The notes: a model not told the origin generated them from the letters alone. A stretch of DNA of 64,000 nucleotides from JBGAHD01 sp044226395 (GCA_044226395.1 JBGAHD010000001.1:124001-188000); one strand, 5' to 3'. Positions 8,770-17,411 are shown, counted from the stretch's first letter. Numbers and translations are program-made.

Positions 8770-9848
8770 GCCGTGGCCTCGCGCGCGGGAAAGTCGAGTT
8801 CGGCGATGACGCCATGCGGCGCTTTCGCGCTCACGCGCAGCTCGACATCGGCGCCAAAACTCAACCGCAGACGCTCGCGCAAGGTCGACAAGCCGGTGCC
8901 GAGACTGTCGCTGGCATGAGTCAGACCCACGCCCGTGTCCTCGACGCGCACGTGACAGCGCGGACCGCGATTTTCGACCGTGATGTCGATGGCGCCGCCG
9001 TCCTCGGCCGGGTCGATGCCGTGACGCACGGCGTTTTCGACCAGGGTCATCAAGGTCATCGGTGGACAGCGCAGACCGCGCGCGGCGTCGTCGACGCGCA
9101 GGGTGAAGCTCAGGCGATCGGGGATGCGCATGCGCATCAGCTCAAGATAGGCCTGGACCAATTGCAGTTCCTGACCGAGCGTCGTCGCGGGCTCGTGCAA
9201 TCGTGGCACCGCCGCGCGCAGATAGGCGATGAGGCTGTTCAGCACGGTCGATGCTTGCGGCGAACCCGATTCGACCAAGGCCTGGACATTGGCCAGCGTA
9301 TTGAACAAGAAGTGCGGCGCGACCTGGGCCTGAAGCAATCGCAGGCGCGCGTCGAGCGCTTGCCGTTCGTATTCGCTGCGCTCGAGCGCGAAGGCTTGCG
9401 CCTGATAGCGGGCCAGCGCTTCCTTCTGCCGCACCAGCGCGGCCAACGCGATCCACGGCGCGAACAGCACGCCGAAGATGCTCACGATCAGATAGCCGCT
9501 CAGACGCAGCGGTTCGTCCCAAAAATGCGGCGCGCCAGGTTCGGTCGAGCCGACATAGATGAAGAACGCCACGACCGGAATCGTCAGCGCCACGGCGAAG
9601 ACCTGCAGCACCCAGCGTGCCAGCCAATCGGGCAAACGCTTCGGCCATTGCTCGAGCACGCCGAAGGTCAGCATGGCGCACAGCCCTAGCAATTCGATGC
9701 GCCACAGCAGGCCCAGGCGACTCGATTGCCAGCCGATCGACATCACCCCGCCGATCAGGGTCGACGCGATCAGGGTGAAGCGAACGCGCCGCCAGGACAC
9801 CAACTGGGCGAATCCGCGCGCGCGTTCGGGAGAGGCTTCGGCAAGCAT
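8766..9848 (-). CDS. LytS/YehU-type sensor histidine kinase
   Basis: Membrane histidine kinase of 360 residues. Four hydrophobic segments occupy roughly residues 20-150. The HisKA-LytS motif QVAPHFLFNTLANVQALV holds the predicted phosphorylated histidine, and a HATPase domain follows (N box ENAVRHG, G1 box DTGVGL, then LGTGLSTLRERL). I use the ATG at 9848; the frame is open upstream, but the extra residues are low-complexity and lack hydrophobic or kinase features. It overlaps the LytTR regulator by 4 nt and follows a membrane-protein gene by 14 nt, so all four minus-strand genes 11449-7984 probably form one transcript. No extracytoplasmic sensor domain is present, so it likely senses something in the membrane. 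Confidence 0.92.
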   Translation of the reverse strand: MLAEASPERARGFAQLVSWRRVRFTLIASTLIGGVMSIGWQSSRLGLLWRIELLGLCAMLTFGVLEQWPKRLPDWLARWVLQVFAVALTIPVVAFFIYVGSTEPGAPHFWDEPLRLSGYLIVSIFGVLFAPWIALAALVRQKEALARYQAQAFALERSEYERQALDARLRLLQAQVAPHFLFNTLANVQALVESGSPQASTVLNSLIAYLRAAVPRLHEPATTLGQELQLVQAYLELMRMRIPDRLSFTLRVDDAARGLRCPPMTLMTLVENAVRHGIDPAEDGGAIDITVENRGPRCHVRVEDTGVGLTHASDSLGTGLSTLRERLRLSFGADVELRVSAKAPHGVIAELDFPAREATA

Positions 9849-9862
9849 GTCGCGATCATAAT

Positions 9863-10597
9863 TCAAGGCGTGCCCGCGACGGCGCGCGGGCCCGCGTTCG
9901 GCGTCGCTCGACGACGCACGCGTCCCAGCCAGTACACGAGTAGCACCAGGGCCATCACGCTCGGCAGGAACAGCACGCCGCTGGCGCGGATCGGCGCCGG
10001 GAACAACGGCATCTGACCGAGGAAGAATGAGGTCAGCGCGAGCCACCAGGCCATGACCAGGCGCCACAGATGGCGCGTCAATCGCGCCGCGCCGGCGAGG
10101 CCGCCGATCAAGTTCAAGCGCAGGTCCATCACCGTCGCCACGGTGGCGATCGTCGCGAACAGGAAGAACGCGGCGGCGGGTTTGCCGTCGAGCATGCCGT
10201 CGCTACGGCCCAATGCGCGCAGGCCAAACATGATGGCGAAGGCTGCGATCGTCGCGCCCCAAATCAAGGCCCATCGTTCGAACAAACCGATCTTGCCCGC
10301 GGGTCGTCGCGCCGCCATCCAGCCGGTGGCGACGAGATAAAGGCTCAACCAGCCCGCGATGGTCGAGCCGCGGTCGGGCAACAGCGGCGCGATCAAGGCG
10401 CCCGTGGCCGACATCACCAACATGGAGACAAGGAAGAACTGTCCCGCGCGCCGATGCAATGGCCCACCCTTGCGCGCGATCATCGCGACCGTGCCCGCGC
10501 CGATGCCGACGAGTCCACCGGTGATGTGCGCGGCATACGCAAAGGCCGCGGCCGCGCTGGCCAGGGCTGAAGCCCCCGGTGGCAGTTCATAGATCAT
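9863..10597 (-). CDS. multi-pass membrane protein, DUF2306-like
   Basis: A 244-residue integral membrane protein with about seven hydrophobic helices. The first helices carry the pattern H-x3-G (residues 24-28, HITGG), GTVAM and then KGGPLHRRAGQFF near residues 44-56, which resembles DUF2306 proteins and some haem-binding membrane proteins. No enzymatic motif is visible. It lies 14 nt before the histidine kinase gene and 12 nt after another protein of similar layout, so it may be a sensor partner or a target of that two-component pair. Function unknown; the family name is from pattern memory only. Confidence 0.7.
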   Translation of the reverse strand: MIYELPPGASALASAAAAFAYAAHITGGLVGIGAGTVAMIARKGGPLHRRAGQFFLVSMLVMSATGALIAPLLPDRGSTIAGWLSLYLVATGWMAARRPAGKIGLFERWALIWGATIAAFAIMFGLRALGRSDGMLDGKPAAAFFLFATIATVATVMDLRLNLIGGLAGAARLTRHLWRLVMAWWLALTSFFLGQMPLFPAPIRASGVLFLPSVMALVLLVYWLGRVRRRATPNAGPRAVAGTP

Positions 10598-10609
10598 GGC
10601 TGTCCCCGA

Positions 10610-11449
10610 TCACAGGCGAGGCAGCCACATGAAGGCACTCGCGGCGCCGATGCCCGTGAGCGTGAGCAAGGTCGCCAGTCCCAAGCCCACGCTCATCGCC
10701 GCGCGCGTGCCCGAACCACCACGATCGAGCGCGCGGAAATAGAGTTCCAACACCGCGAGCGGCACCATGTACTGCGCGAACGCGAGAAACGTCAGGAACG
10801 GTCCGGTGAAGGTCTTCGGATCGAAGCCCACGGGCCCTTGGTGGATCACGATCCACGCCATCAAGCCCACGCGGAAGAACCACACGCCGCTCACCGCCAG
10901 GAACACGCGTAGGGCCCAGCGGCGATGCGAGTCATAATTTCGCGCCCGCGCGAATCGCCAAGCCATCACCGCGCAGACCACGATCACCGCTGCGTTCGAG
11001 AGCGTGCCCAGATGCTGCCAGACATCGCCCGCCGCGCCACGACCCAGGATCAAGAGCGCGCCACCGAGGGCGGCCGCCATCGACAACAGCAGGTACACGC
11101 GACCATTCCAGCGATGCAGCTTCGGCGCGACACGCCGCACGCGCGGGATCAATTGCACGATGCCGCCCACGATCACGATCACCGCGAAGGCCAGATGCGC
11201 CGCCAGCACCAGATTGAGCGCGGTCTCGCCCGCGACGAAGCCCTTGGGCAACACGCGATTCCACAGATCGGGCCGGCCCTGCCACGCGGCGGCGCCGTAG
11301 AAGACCGCGACATAGACCGCGAACAGACCTTGCCCGAGCAAGGCGACCGTCAACCAGATTGCGCCCATCACGCGCAAGGCGCGGGCACCACCCGCGCGCG
11401 TGGTCGGGGTCGCCGACGCCGTGATCGGCAGGGACAGCTGCGCATTCAT
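10610..11449 (-). CDS. multi-pass membrane protein, DUF2306-like (second copy)
   Basis: Integral membrane protein of 279 residues from the chosen ATG (MNAQLSLP); an in-frame ATG 57 nt upstream is possible, and neither has a strong ribosome site. It shares with its neighbour the arrangement of about seven helices and a motif PKLHRWNGRVYLL after helix two or three, equivalent to PLHRRAGQFFLV in the next gene. Conserved histidines in such places suggest metal or haem contact, but this is inference. First gene of the minus-strand operon that ends with the LytS/LytTR pair. The 148 bp before it (11450-11597) contain no gene I can see and should hold the promoter. Confidence 0.7.
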   Translation of the reverse strand: MNAQLSLPITASATPTTRAGGARALRVMGAIWLTVALLGQGLFAVYVAVFYGAAAWQGRPDLWNRVLPKGFVAGETALNLVLAAHLAFAVIVIVGGIVQLIPRVRRVAPKLHRWNGRVYLLLSMAAALGGALLILGRGAAGDVWQHLGTLSNAAVIVVCAVMAWRFARARNYDSHRRWALRVFLAVSGVWFFRVGLMAWIVIHQGPVGFDPKTFTGPFLTFLAFAQYMVPLAVLELYFRALDRGGSGTRAAMSVGLGLATLLTLTGIGAASAFMWLPRL

Positions 11450-11597
11450 CGAACCAATTCCCACGAGGACGATGATCGCAGTCTGCCCGCGCGACATCGG
11501 CGTCACGCGCGGCGCGCGACGAATCGCGGATCGAAAGGACTGAAACGCGCCGAGGTCGGATGAGCGGCGCGCGACTACCGTCAGAGGCGCGTGAGGC

Positions 11598-12803
11598 TCA
11601 GTGCGAGAGCTTGACCGCGATCCACACGCCCGCGGTCCACACGCCGATCATGGTGCCGAGATTGGTCAGGAAGAACACCAGGAATACGCGCGACACGCGA
11701 TTGCGCCACCAGCCGCCGATGTGGCTCAAATCATCGCGCAGCGCCTGGAAATCACCGACGCGCGGCTTGCGCGCCCACAACTCGACCGCGCCACTGACCA
11801 TGCCCGAGGACAAGGCCGGATGCAGCGGCGTCAACGGCGACGCCACGAAGGCGCTGAGAATGCTCAAGGGATGACCGCCCGCGACGATGGCGCCGATCGC
11901 GCCCGTGACGCCGGTGATGCCAATCCACCCCAGCACCGCGTTGAGCCCCAGCGCATGACCACCCTTGAAGAACGCCCATGCGAAACCCGCGAGCACGCCC
12001 ACCAGAATCGCGATCGTGATGTACTTGCCCACGTTCGACGGCGGCGGTTCCTTCACTACCGGCGCGATCACCTCGGCGGGCGGGCGCGTTTCCTCGGCGA
12101 GATGACGCGCGAGGCCTTCGAGATGCCCCGCGCCCACGACCACCAGCACGCGGCGCGGCTTGTTCGGCGTGGCTTCCTCGCGCAGGCGCGCGGCCATGTA
12201 GCGGTCGCGTTCGCTGATCAACGCTTCGAACAGCGGCGGCGAGCGCCGCGCGAATTCGGTGAAGGCGCTTTCGAGAATATCGCCTTCCTTGAGTTTCTCG
12301 ATCTCGGACTCTTCGATGCTGGAATCATCGATCAAGCTCGCCACCAAGCCAGTCGACAGCTTGGTGCGCTCCCACCAGCCGATCGCCGCGCGCGTGCGAC
12401 GCAAGGTCACGCCGACATCGCGATCGACCAGCCAGCAGGGCAGGCCGCGCGCGGAGGCGCCTTCCATCGCGGTCTTCATCTCCGCGCCCGGTTCGATGCC
12501 GAATTGCGTGGCGAGGCGACGTTGATACGCGCCCAGCGCCAGACCCACGGCGACCGCGCCGGCGCGACCTTCCTTCATGACCCGGAATAGATCCATGTCG
12601 CGGATCGCTTCGGGATTGCGCACGGCGTCGGCGCGATGCGGGCACAGCTCGACCGCGACCGCGTCGAAGGTTTCGGTCGCGAGAATCTCGCGCACCGCGT
12701 CGGCGCTGACCTTGGACACGTGCGCCGTGCCCAGCAGCACGAACTCGGTGCCCTCGCGCGTGACGCGGCGAAGGGGCTGGTCGGCGATCACGGACTGAGG
12801 CAT
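11598..12803 (-). CDS. TraB/PrgY family membrane protein
   Basis: A 401-residue TraB-family protein. The N-terminal domain has the family landmarks LLGTAHVSK (about residues 22-30) and VAVELCPHRAD, thought to form a metal-dependent active site related to TIKI/GumN-like proteases. The C-terminal third has about four membrane helices (from YITIAILVGVLAGF onward). I start at the ATG followed by PQSVIADQ; the longer open frame upstream only overlaps aguB out of phase. TraB/PrgY was first known as a pheromone-shutdown protein in enterococci, but most bacterial members have no known role. It follows aguB by 28 nt and is probably co-transcribed with the agmatine genes. Confidence 0.87.
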   Translation of the reverse strand: MPQSVIADQPLRRVTREGTEFVLLGTAHVSKVSADAVREILATETFDAVAVELCPHRADAVRNPEAIRDMDLFRVMKEGRAGAVAVGLALGAYQRRLATQFGIEPGAEMKTAMEGASARGLPCWLVDRDVGVTLRRTRAAIGWWERTKLSTGLVASLIDDSSIEESEIEKLKEGDILESAFTEFARRSPPLFEALISERDRYMAARLREEATPNKPRRVLVVVGAGHLEGLARHLAEETRPPAEVIAPVVKEPPPSNVGKYITIAILVGVLAGFAWAFFKGGHALGLNAVLGWIGITGVTGAIGAIVAGGHPLSILSAFVASPLTPLHPALSSGMVSGAVELWARKPRVGDFQALRDDLSHIGGWWRNRVSRVFLVFFLTNLGTMIGVWTAGVWIAVKLSH

Positions 12804-12831
12804 CGACGCGAATCTCGAAAAGGGTGGGGAC

Positions 12832-13719
12832 TCAATCGCGATAGCGCTTGAGCAGATCGCCATAGGCGTCGATGCGGCGGTCGCGCAGGAACGGCCAGAT
12901 GCGGCGCACGTGTTCGCTGCGCTCGAGATCGACATCGCACAACAGCAGTTCCGGTGTTTCCAAGCCGGCTTGCGCCAGGAACTCGCCCTGCGGACCGGCG
13001 ATGAAGCTCGAACCCCAGAAGCGAATGCCGCGCTCGGCGTCCTCGGGACTGGGCTCGAAGCCGACGCGATTGACGGAGAGCACCGGCAAGCCATTGGCCA
13101 CCGCGTGCCCGCGCTGCACCGTGATCCAGGCTTCGCGCTGGCGATCTTTTTCTTCCTGCGCATCGCTCGGATCCCAGCCGATGGCGGTGGGGTACAGCAA
13201 CAGATCGGCGCCGGCCAACGCCATCAGGCGCGCCGCTTCCGGATACCACTGATCCCAGCACACCAACACACCAAGCCGACCGACCGAAGTCTCGATCGGA
13301 TGAAAGCCCAGATCGCCCGGCGTGAAGTAGAACTTCTCCAGAAAGCCAGGATCGTCCGGAATGTGCATCTTGCGGTACTTGCCGCACACGCGACCGTCGT
13401 TGTCGAAGACCACGGCGGTGTTGTGATACAGCCCCGCGGCGCGCCGTTCGAACAGCGAGGCGACCAGCACCACGCGATATTGCGCGGCCAGGCGCGAGAG
13501 ATGTTCCGTGCTCGGGCCGGGAATCGGCTCGGCGCGATCGAACTCTTCCACCGCTTCGTGCTGACAAAAATACGGGCCGTTGTGCAGCTCCTGCAGCAAC
13601 ACCAATTGCGCGCCGGCCGAGGCCGCCGTGGCGACACCGGCTTCGATCGCGATCAAATTCGCCTCGCGCGAACCGCGCTCGGCTTCCTGCAACAAGGCCA
13701 CGCGCAAGGACTTAGCCAT
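12832..13719 (-). CDS. aguB: N-carbamoylputrescine amidase
   Basis: A 295-residue nitrilase-superfamily enzyme that hydrolyses N-carbamoylputrescine to putrescine, CO2 and ammonia, the second step of agmatine breakdown. The catalytic triad is visible: Glu in LLQELHNGPYF, Lys in GKYRKMHIPD and Cys in LVCWDQWYPE. The C-terminal part has the usual FWGSSFIAGPQGEFL signature. Length fits the family. The start is the ATG of MAKSLRV, which overlaps the end of aguA by 8 nt, so the two enzymes are translationally coupled. Cytoplasmic. Confidence 0.95.
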   Translation of the reverse strand: MAKSLRVALLQEAERGSREANLIAIEAGVATAASAGAQLVLLQELHNGPYFCQHEAVEEFDRAEPIPGPSTEHLSRLAAQYRVVLVASLFERRAAGLYHNTAVVFDNDGRVCGKYRKMHIPDDPGFLEKFYFTPGDLGFHPIETSVGRLGVLVCWDQWYPEAARLMALAGADLLLYPTAIGWDPSDAQEEKDRQREAWITVQRGHAVANGLPVLSVNRVGFEPSPEDAERGIRFWGSSFIAGPQGEFLAQAGLETPELLLCDVDLERSEHVRRIWPFLRDRRIDAYGDLLKRYRD

Positions 13720-14752
13720 GCAGCACTCCACGCGGCAGCTGCATGGTCACGCAATGCAGGCTGCCATTTTGTTCGATCAAGGCACGACAAGGCACGGCAA
13801 TGGCTTGTCGATCGGGCAGGGCGGCGGCCAGCGCGCGCAACGCCGTGTCATCGGTGGCCACGCCATAGGCCGGCATCAGCACGGCGCCATCGATGATCAG
13901 GAAATTGGCGTAGGACGCGGCCAGTCGACGACCCGTCTCATCGCGAATCGTCGGCGCCCAGGGCAGGGCGGTCAAGCGATACGGTTGACCCGACGCGGTG
14001 CGCAGCATCGCGAGTTCCGCGGCCATGGCCTGCAGTTCCGCGTAGTGCGAGTCGCTCGGATCATCGCAGCCCTGATAGACGATGTGATCGGGCGCGACCA
14101 GACGCGCGAGCGTGTCGATGTGCGCGTCGGTGTCGTCGCCTTCCAGATAACCGCGTTCGAGAATGCACACGCGCGAGGCGTGCAATTCGCGCACGAGCTT
14201 GTCGGCGAGTTCGGCCTTGCTCATCTGGGGATGACGCTGATGCAGGCAGCGCAGGGTCGACACGATCGTGCCCGCGCCATCGCTCTCGATGCCGCCGCCT
14301 TCGAGCGCCCAGTCGATGCGCGTGTGCGCGTGCGGCGCGAACACGCCGCGCGCGATCAAGGCTTCGATCAGCTGATCATCGAGCGAGGCCTCGAACTTGC
14401 CGCCCCAACCGGTGAAGCGGAAGTCGAGCAAGTTGAAACCACTTCCATCGACCAAAGTGATTGGGCCGGAGTCGCGCAGCCACGTGTCGTCATACGGCGC
14501 GCGCACGAAGCGCACGCGATCCAGGCGCGCGCCCACGGCCTCGAGCCGCGCGCGCGCATGACGTTCCAAGGCCTCGTCGGCCACGATCACGATGGCGCGC
14601 TCGAAGCGCGCGATCGCGGCGACCAAGGCTTGATAGGTGACTTCGACGTCGGAAAGGGTGTCGGCCCAATCGGTATCGGCATGCGGCCAGGCCAGCAGCA
14701 CGCCGTCTTGCGGCTCCCACTCGGCGGGGAGCCGCCACGGACTAGCGGTCAT
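13712..14752 (-). CDS. aguA: agmatine deiminase
   Basis: A 346-residue peptidyl-arginine-deiminase-family enzyme that converts agmatine to N-carbamoylputrescine and ammonia. Family landmarks are WPHADTDW near the start, the substrate-binding stretch DDTWLRDSGPI, the active-site ALEGGGIESDG, GDDTDAHID, and the catalytic cysteine near the C-terminus in GSLHCVTMQLPRG. With aguB directly downstream it forms the standard two-step agmatine-to-putrescine route. No speA or transporter gene is adjacent. The ATG overlaps the stop of the preceding small exported-protein gene. Confidence 0.96.
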   Translation of the reverse strand: MTASPWRLPAEWEPQDGVLLAWPHADTDWADTLSDVEVTYQALVAAIARFERAIVIVADEALERHARARLEAVGARLDRVRFVRAPYDDTWLRDSGPITLVDGSGFNLLDFRFTGWGGKFEASLDDQLIEALIARGVFAPHAHTRIDWALEGGGIESDGAGTIVSTLRCLHQRHPQMSKAELADKLVRELHASRVCILERGYLEGDDTDAHIDTLARLVAPDHIVYQGCDDPSDSHYAELQAMAAELAMLRTASGQPYRLTALPWAPTIRDETGRRLAASYANFLIIDGAVLMPAYGVATDDTALRALAAALPDRQAIAVPCRALIEQNGSLHCVTMQLPRGVLHG

Positions 14753-15090
14753 CAGTTACTCGGCGATTGCGGCGGTTGCTCGAGCGCGGTGGTGCGGTTG
14801 ACCACGGCGTCGACCACGTGACTGTGCTCGAAATACACGGTGAATTCGGGATAGATCCAGCGCGTGATCGGCGGCTGCGACGGATGACCGCCGCCGACGG
14901 GCTCGAGCTTGCTCTGCGGTTCGCCGAACTGGGCGGCGACCGCGTCCATGCTCATGCCGCGCTTGGGCTTGGCCACCGAAACTTCGCGATCGACACGATC
15001 GACCAGCAAGGTGTCGGCGAACGCCACCGAAGTGAAACTCGCGACGCCGAGCGCGACGGCCATGGTCAACATCAAGGACGTGGTTTTCAT
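14752..15090 (-). CDS. small exported protein of unknown function, BamE-like motif
   Basis: A 112-residue protein starting at the ATG with a good GGAGG site 6 nt upstream. Residues 1-25 form a Sec signal peptide with cleavage likely after AFA. The mature part contains GMSMDAVAAQFGEPQ followed by a W-Y-x-F strand pattern (RWIYPEFTVYFEHSHVVDAV), which recalls the GMS-x-V-x-FG-P motif of the SmpA/BamE-like fold in small envelope proteins. There is no lipobox cysteine, so it should be periplasmic. It is the first gene of the agu unit and overlaps aguA; a functional link to polyamine metabolism is not shown. Confidence 0.75.
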   Translation of the reverse strand: MKTTSLMLTMAVALGVASFTSVAFADTLLVDRVDREVSVAKPKRGMSMDAVAAQFGEPQSKLEPVGGGHPSQPPITRWIYPEFTVYFEHSHVVDAVVNRTTALEQPPQSPSN

Positions 15091-15185
15091 GCTTGCCTCC
15101 AAAGGTGTGGAGTAGCCCTGTTTCCGGCCTGGATTTCTAGCAGAAGGTGACGCGCATATCCATGTCGCGCGTGGCAGCGGCCAAG

Positions 15186-15214
15186 AAAAAAGGCCGGCAT
15201 GGCCGGCCTTTTTT
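15186..15214. terminator. bidirectional Rho-independent terminator
   Basis: A perfect 8-bp stem AGGCCGGC / GCCGGCCT with a 3-nt loop is bordered by six A on the left and six T on the right. It has T-runs in both directions and lies 41 nt past the stop of rpmJ on the minus strand, which it most likely terminates, separating rpmJ from the agu unit. Confidence 0.93.
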
Positions 15215-15254
15215 CACAGCGCGGGCGGGTGATCAATCCGCCGCGTGCCCGGTC

Positions 15255-15380
<126 letters not shown>

Positions 15381-15660
15381 GGCGGAACCTTATCGCTAGC
15401 TAGCGGAACGAAAAACGAGCCGCGCATTCTAGCCACAGTTTTCGGCAATGGGAAGGGAAGGTGTTGATTTTCTTGGGGTGTGGGCGACGGGCCATTGGTC
15501 CCGCCGTCACCGGCGTGCTCGAAGCGAGTGACGTCCAGTGACGCGCAACTGTCTGTTCAGAAAGGACTTTATTGCGAATTCATGTGGCCCGCGCCGACCC
15601 GGCGCGAATCGAACTCGGCGACGGACGGCGGACGGCGGCGAGAAGTTCGCATTGGCGCGC

Positions 15661-15799
15661 GGCCCGGGTACCAGAAACGAAAAACCCCGGGCCCATCACT
15701 CACCTAAAGTGTGTGAGGAGAGGAGTAGCCGGGGTGCGCGATGAGGAGGGTAAGCGAGACTCGCGCGATCTTCAATGAGGCACGGTGCGCGATCGACAT
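15661..15799 (-). promoter_or_regulatory. attenuator-like leader: short ORF plus alternative hairpins, facing rpmJ
   Basis: On the minus strand a 31-codon ORF (ATG at 15799, TAG at 15704-15706) ends VSLTLLIAHPGYSSPHTL. Its last codons overlap a stem CCGGGGT/ACCCCGG (15729-15735 with 15684-15690) that encloses a nested CTCAC/GTGAG stem and is followed on the minus strand by five T. The same inner arm can instead pair with GGCCCGGG at 15661-15668. A small ORF running into mutually exclusive hairpins with a T-run is how amino-acid operon attenuators look. No biosynthetic gene follows: 15381-15660 is non-coding and rpmJ is next. The rest of the 777-bp gap 15381-16157 holds the sigma-54 promoter and its upstream dyads. 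Confidence 0.45.
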
Positions 15800-16022
15800 T
15801 GAAGTGAGATCCAATGAGAGGCGATGTAGCCAACTGCCTCTGGGTTTGAAGTCATGCGCCATGAGAGCAGCGAGCGCCGTCTCTCGCGCAATCCTCGACG
15901 GACACGCTCTGGGCGGAAGCTGCATCGCATGTCGAAACCTCGCGCCGGGGCGAGATTGTGGTCCACAGAACAACTCCTGCTGACAATTGAACTCGCGCGC
16001 TGTCGGTGATGGGGGAGTCAAT

Positions 16023-16058
16023 CGAACGGTGTTCGCCACCCCTGTTCGATAACGAACA
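16023..16058 (+). promoter_or_regulatory. two dyads, likely upstream activator sites
   Basis: Two inverted repeats built from the same half-site sit side by side: CGAAC-GGT-GTTCG at 16023-16035 and TGTTCG-ATAA-CGAACA at 16043-16058. Their centres lie about 107-128 bp before the predicted start of the sigma-54 promoter, the distance range where NtrC-type activators bind. A further single TGTTCG half-site is at 16098-16103. The local NtrC-type regulator is the likely binder. Confidence 0.6.
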
Positions 16059-16130
16059 TCTCAACCGCCATCCACCCCTTCGATTGCCGCAAGCCCTTGT
16101 TCGTCTTGGTTTTCTTCGCGCCGCTGTGGC

Positions 16131-16146
16131 TGGCACGACGATTGCT
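16131..16146 (+). promoter_or_regulatory. sigma-54 (-24/-12) promoter of the ABC exporter operon
   Basis: TGGCACGACGATTGCT matches the sigma-54 consensus (TGGCAC, five bases, TTGCW) at every defined position. With the GC of TTGC at -13/-12, transcription would begin at about 16157, one base before the ATG of the adaptor gene, so the message would have almost no leader. The operon itself encodes an NtrC-type activator, which fits sigma-54 control. Confidence 0.85.
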
Positions 16147-16157
16147 AAACGGGGCAC

Positions 16158-17411
16158 ATGGACATCGCCCGACCTGATTTGAAGCACAAGAAACTCCGCC
16201 AGCGCCTGCTCGTGGGTGCTGGTGGCCTCGCGGCCTTGCTTGTCGCCGGCGTGTTGCTGGCGCGACTCGAACCGGCCGCGCCCTCGGTAGAAAAGGCCAG
16301 CGTCTGGATGGACCAGGTCAAGCGCGGCGAGATGCTGCGCGAAGTCCGCGGTCCCGGCACCCTGGTGCCGCGCGAGATCCGCTGGATCGCGGCCGAGAGC
16401 AACGCGCGCGTCGAGCGCATCCTGGTCAAGCCCGGCGCCAAGGTCGACGCCGACACGGTGATCCTCGAGCTGAGCAATCCCGAAGTCGACGATCAACTGC
16501 TCGCCGCGCGCGCGGCCCTGGCCGCGGCCAATGCCGACTACACGGCCAAGCGCGTGAGCCTGGAAAGTCAGGCGCTCGATCAACGCGCCGTGCTCGCCGC
16601 GGCCGAAGCCGAATACGAAGGCTCGCGCCTGCAGGCCGAAGCCGAATCCGAACTCGCGCAACGCGGCATCATTCCGGCGGTCAACTACAAGCGCACGCAA
16701 TTGGCGACCGATCGCCTGAAGGTGCGCATGGACATCGAGAAAGAACGCGTGACCAAGCTCGCGCAGAACGTCGACGCGCAGCTCGCCGCCGATCGCGCGC
16801 GCATCGAGCAGATGCAGAACACACTGAGCCTTCGTCAGCGTCAGGCCGACGCGCTGAAAGTGCGCGCTGGCCTCGCCGGCGTGCTGCAACAGGTGCCGGT
16901 CGAGGAAGGTCAGCAAGTCACCGCCGGCAGCAATCTCGCGCGCGTGGCGCGTCCGGACTTGCTGATGGCCGAGCTTCGCATCGCCGAGACCCAGGCCAAG
17001 GACATCGCGCTCGATCAGACCGTGCGCGTCGATACGCGCAACGGCATCGTCGAGGGTCGCGTGATCCGCATCGATCCGGCCGTGTTGAACGGCACGGTGC
17101 AAGTCGACGTGGAACTGACCGGCGCGCTGCCGGCCGGCGCGCGACCCGATCTGTCGGTCGATGGCACGATCGAGATCGAGCGTCTGGCCAATGTCATCTT
17201 CGTCGGCCGCCCGGCCTTCGGTCAGCCGCAATCGCAGACGTCGATGTTCAAGCTCGACGCTGACGGCGTGATCGCGCGGCGCGTGCCGGTGCAATTGGGG
17301 CGTGCCTCGGTCAACACGATCGAAGTGACGCGTGGGCTGGAAGTCGGTGATCGCGTGATCCTGTCCGACACCAGCGCCTGGAACGACTACGACCGCATTC
17401 AACTCAACTGA
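16158..17411 (+). CDS. periplasmic adaptor of an ABC exporter (HlyD/MacA-like)
   Basis: Membrane-fusion protein of 417 residues. A single N-terminal membrane helix (about residues 17-36) anchors it in the inner membrane. A lipoyl half-domain (RILVKPGAKVDADTVI) precedes a long alpha-helical hairpin (about residues 110-230, rich in Ala, Glu and Arg), then the second lipoyl half (AGVLQQVPVEEGQQV) and a beta-barrel domain. It would bridge the FtsX-type permeases encoded next to an outer-membrane channel. It is the first gene after the sigma-54 promoter; its ATG falls at about +2 of the predicted transcript and no Shine-Dalgarno precedes it, so translation may be leaderless. No channel gene is linked. 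Confidence 0.88.
   Translation: MDIARPDLKHKKLRQRLLVGAGGLAALLVAGVLLARLEPAAPSVEKASVWMDQVKRGEMLREVRGPGTLVPREIRWIAAESNARVERILVKPGAKVDADTVILELSNPEVDDQLLAARAALAAANADYTAKRVSLESQALDQRAVLAAAEAEYEGSRLQAEAESELAQRGIIPAVNYKRTQLATDRLKVRMDIEKERVTKLAQNVDAQLAADRARIEQMQNTLSLRQRQADALKVRAGLAGVLQQVPVEEGQQVTAGSNLARVARPDLLMAELRIAETQAKDIALDQTVRVDTRNGIVEGRVIRIDPAVLNGTVQVDVELTGALPAGARPDLSVDGTIEIERLANVIFVGRPAFGQPQSQTSMFKLDADGVIARRVPVQLGRASVNTIEVTRGLEVGDRVILSDTSAWNDYDRIQLN

Noticed and set aside
15741..15983. 80-codon plus-strand frame before the sigma-54 promoter
   Set aside because: No convincing ribosome site, no conserved features, and it lies in a region better explained as regulatory DNA.
15704..16039. 111-codon minus-strand frame as a full protein
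   Set aside because: It has no recognisable domain and runs through the activator dyads; only its last 31 codons look meaningful, as a leader peptide overlapping hairpins.
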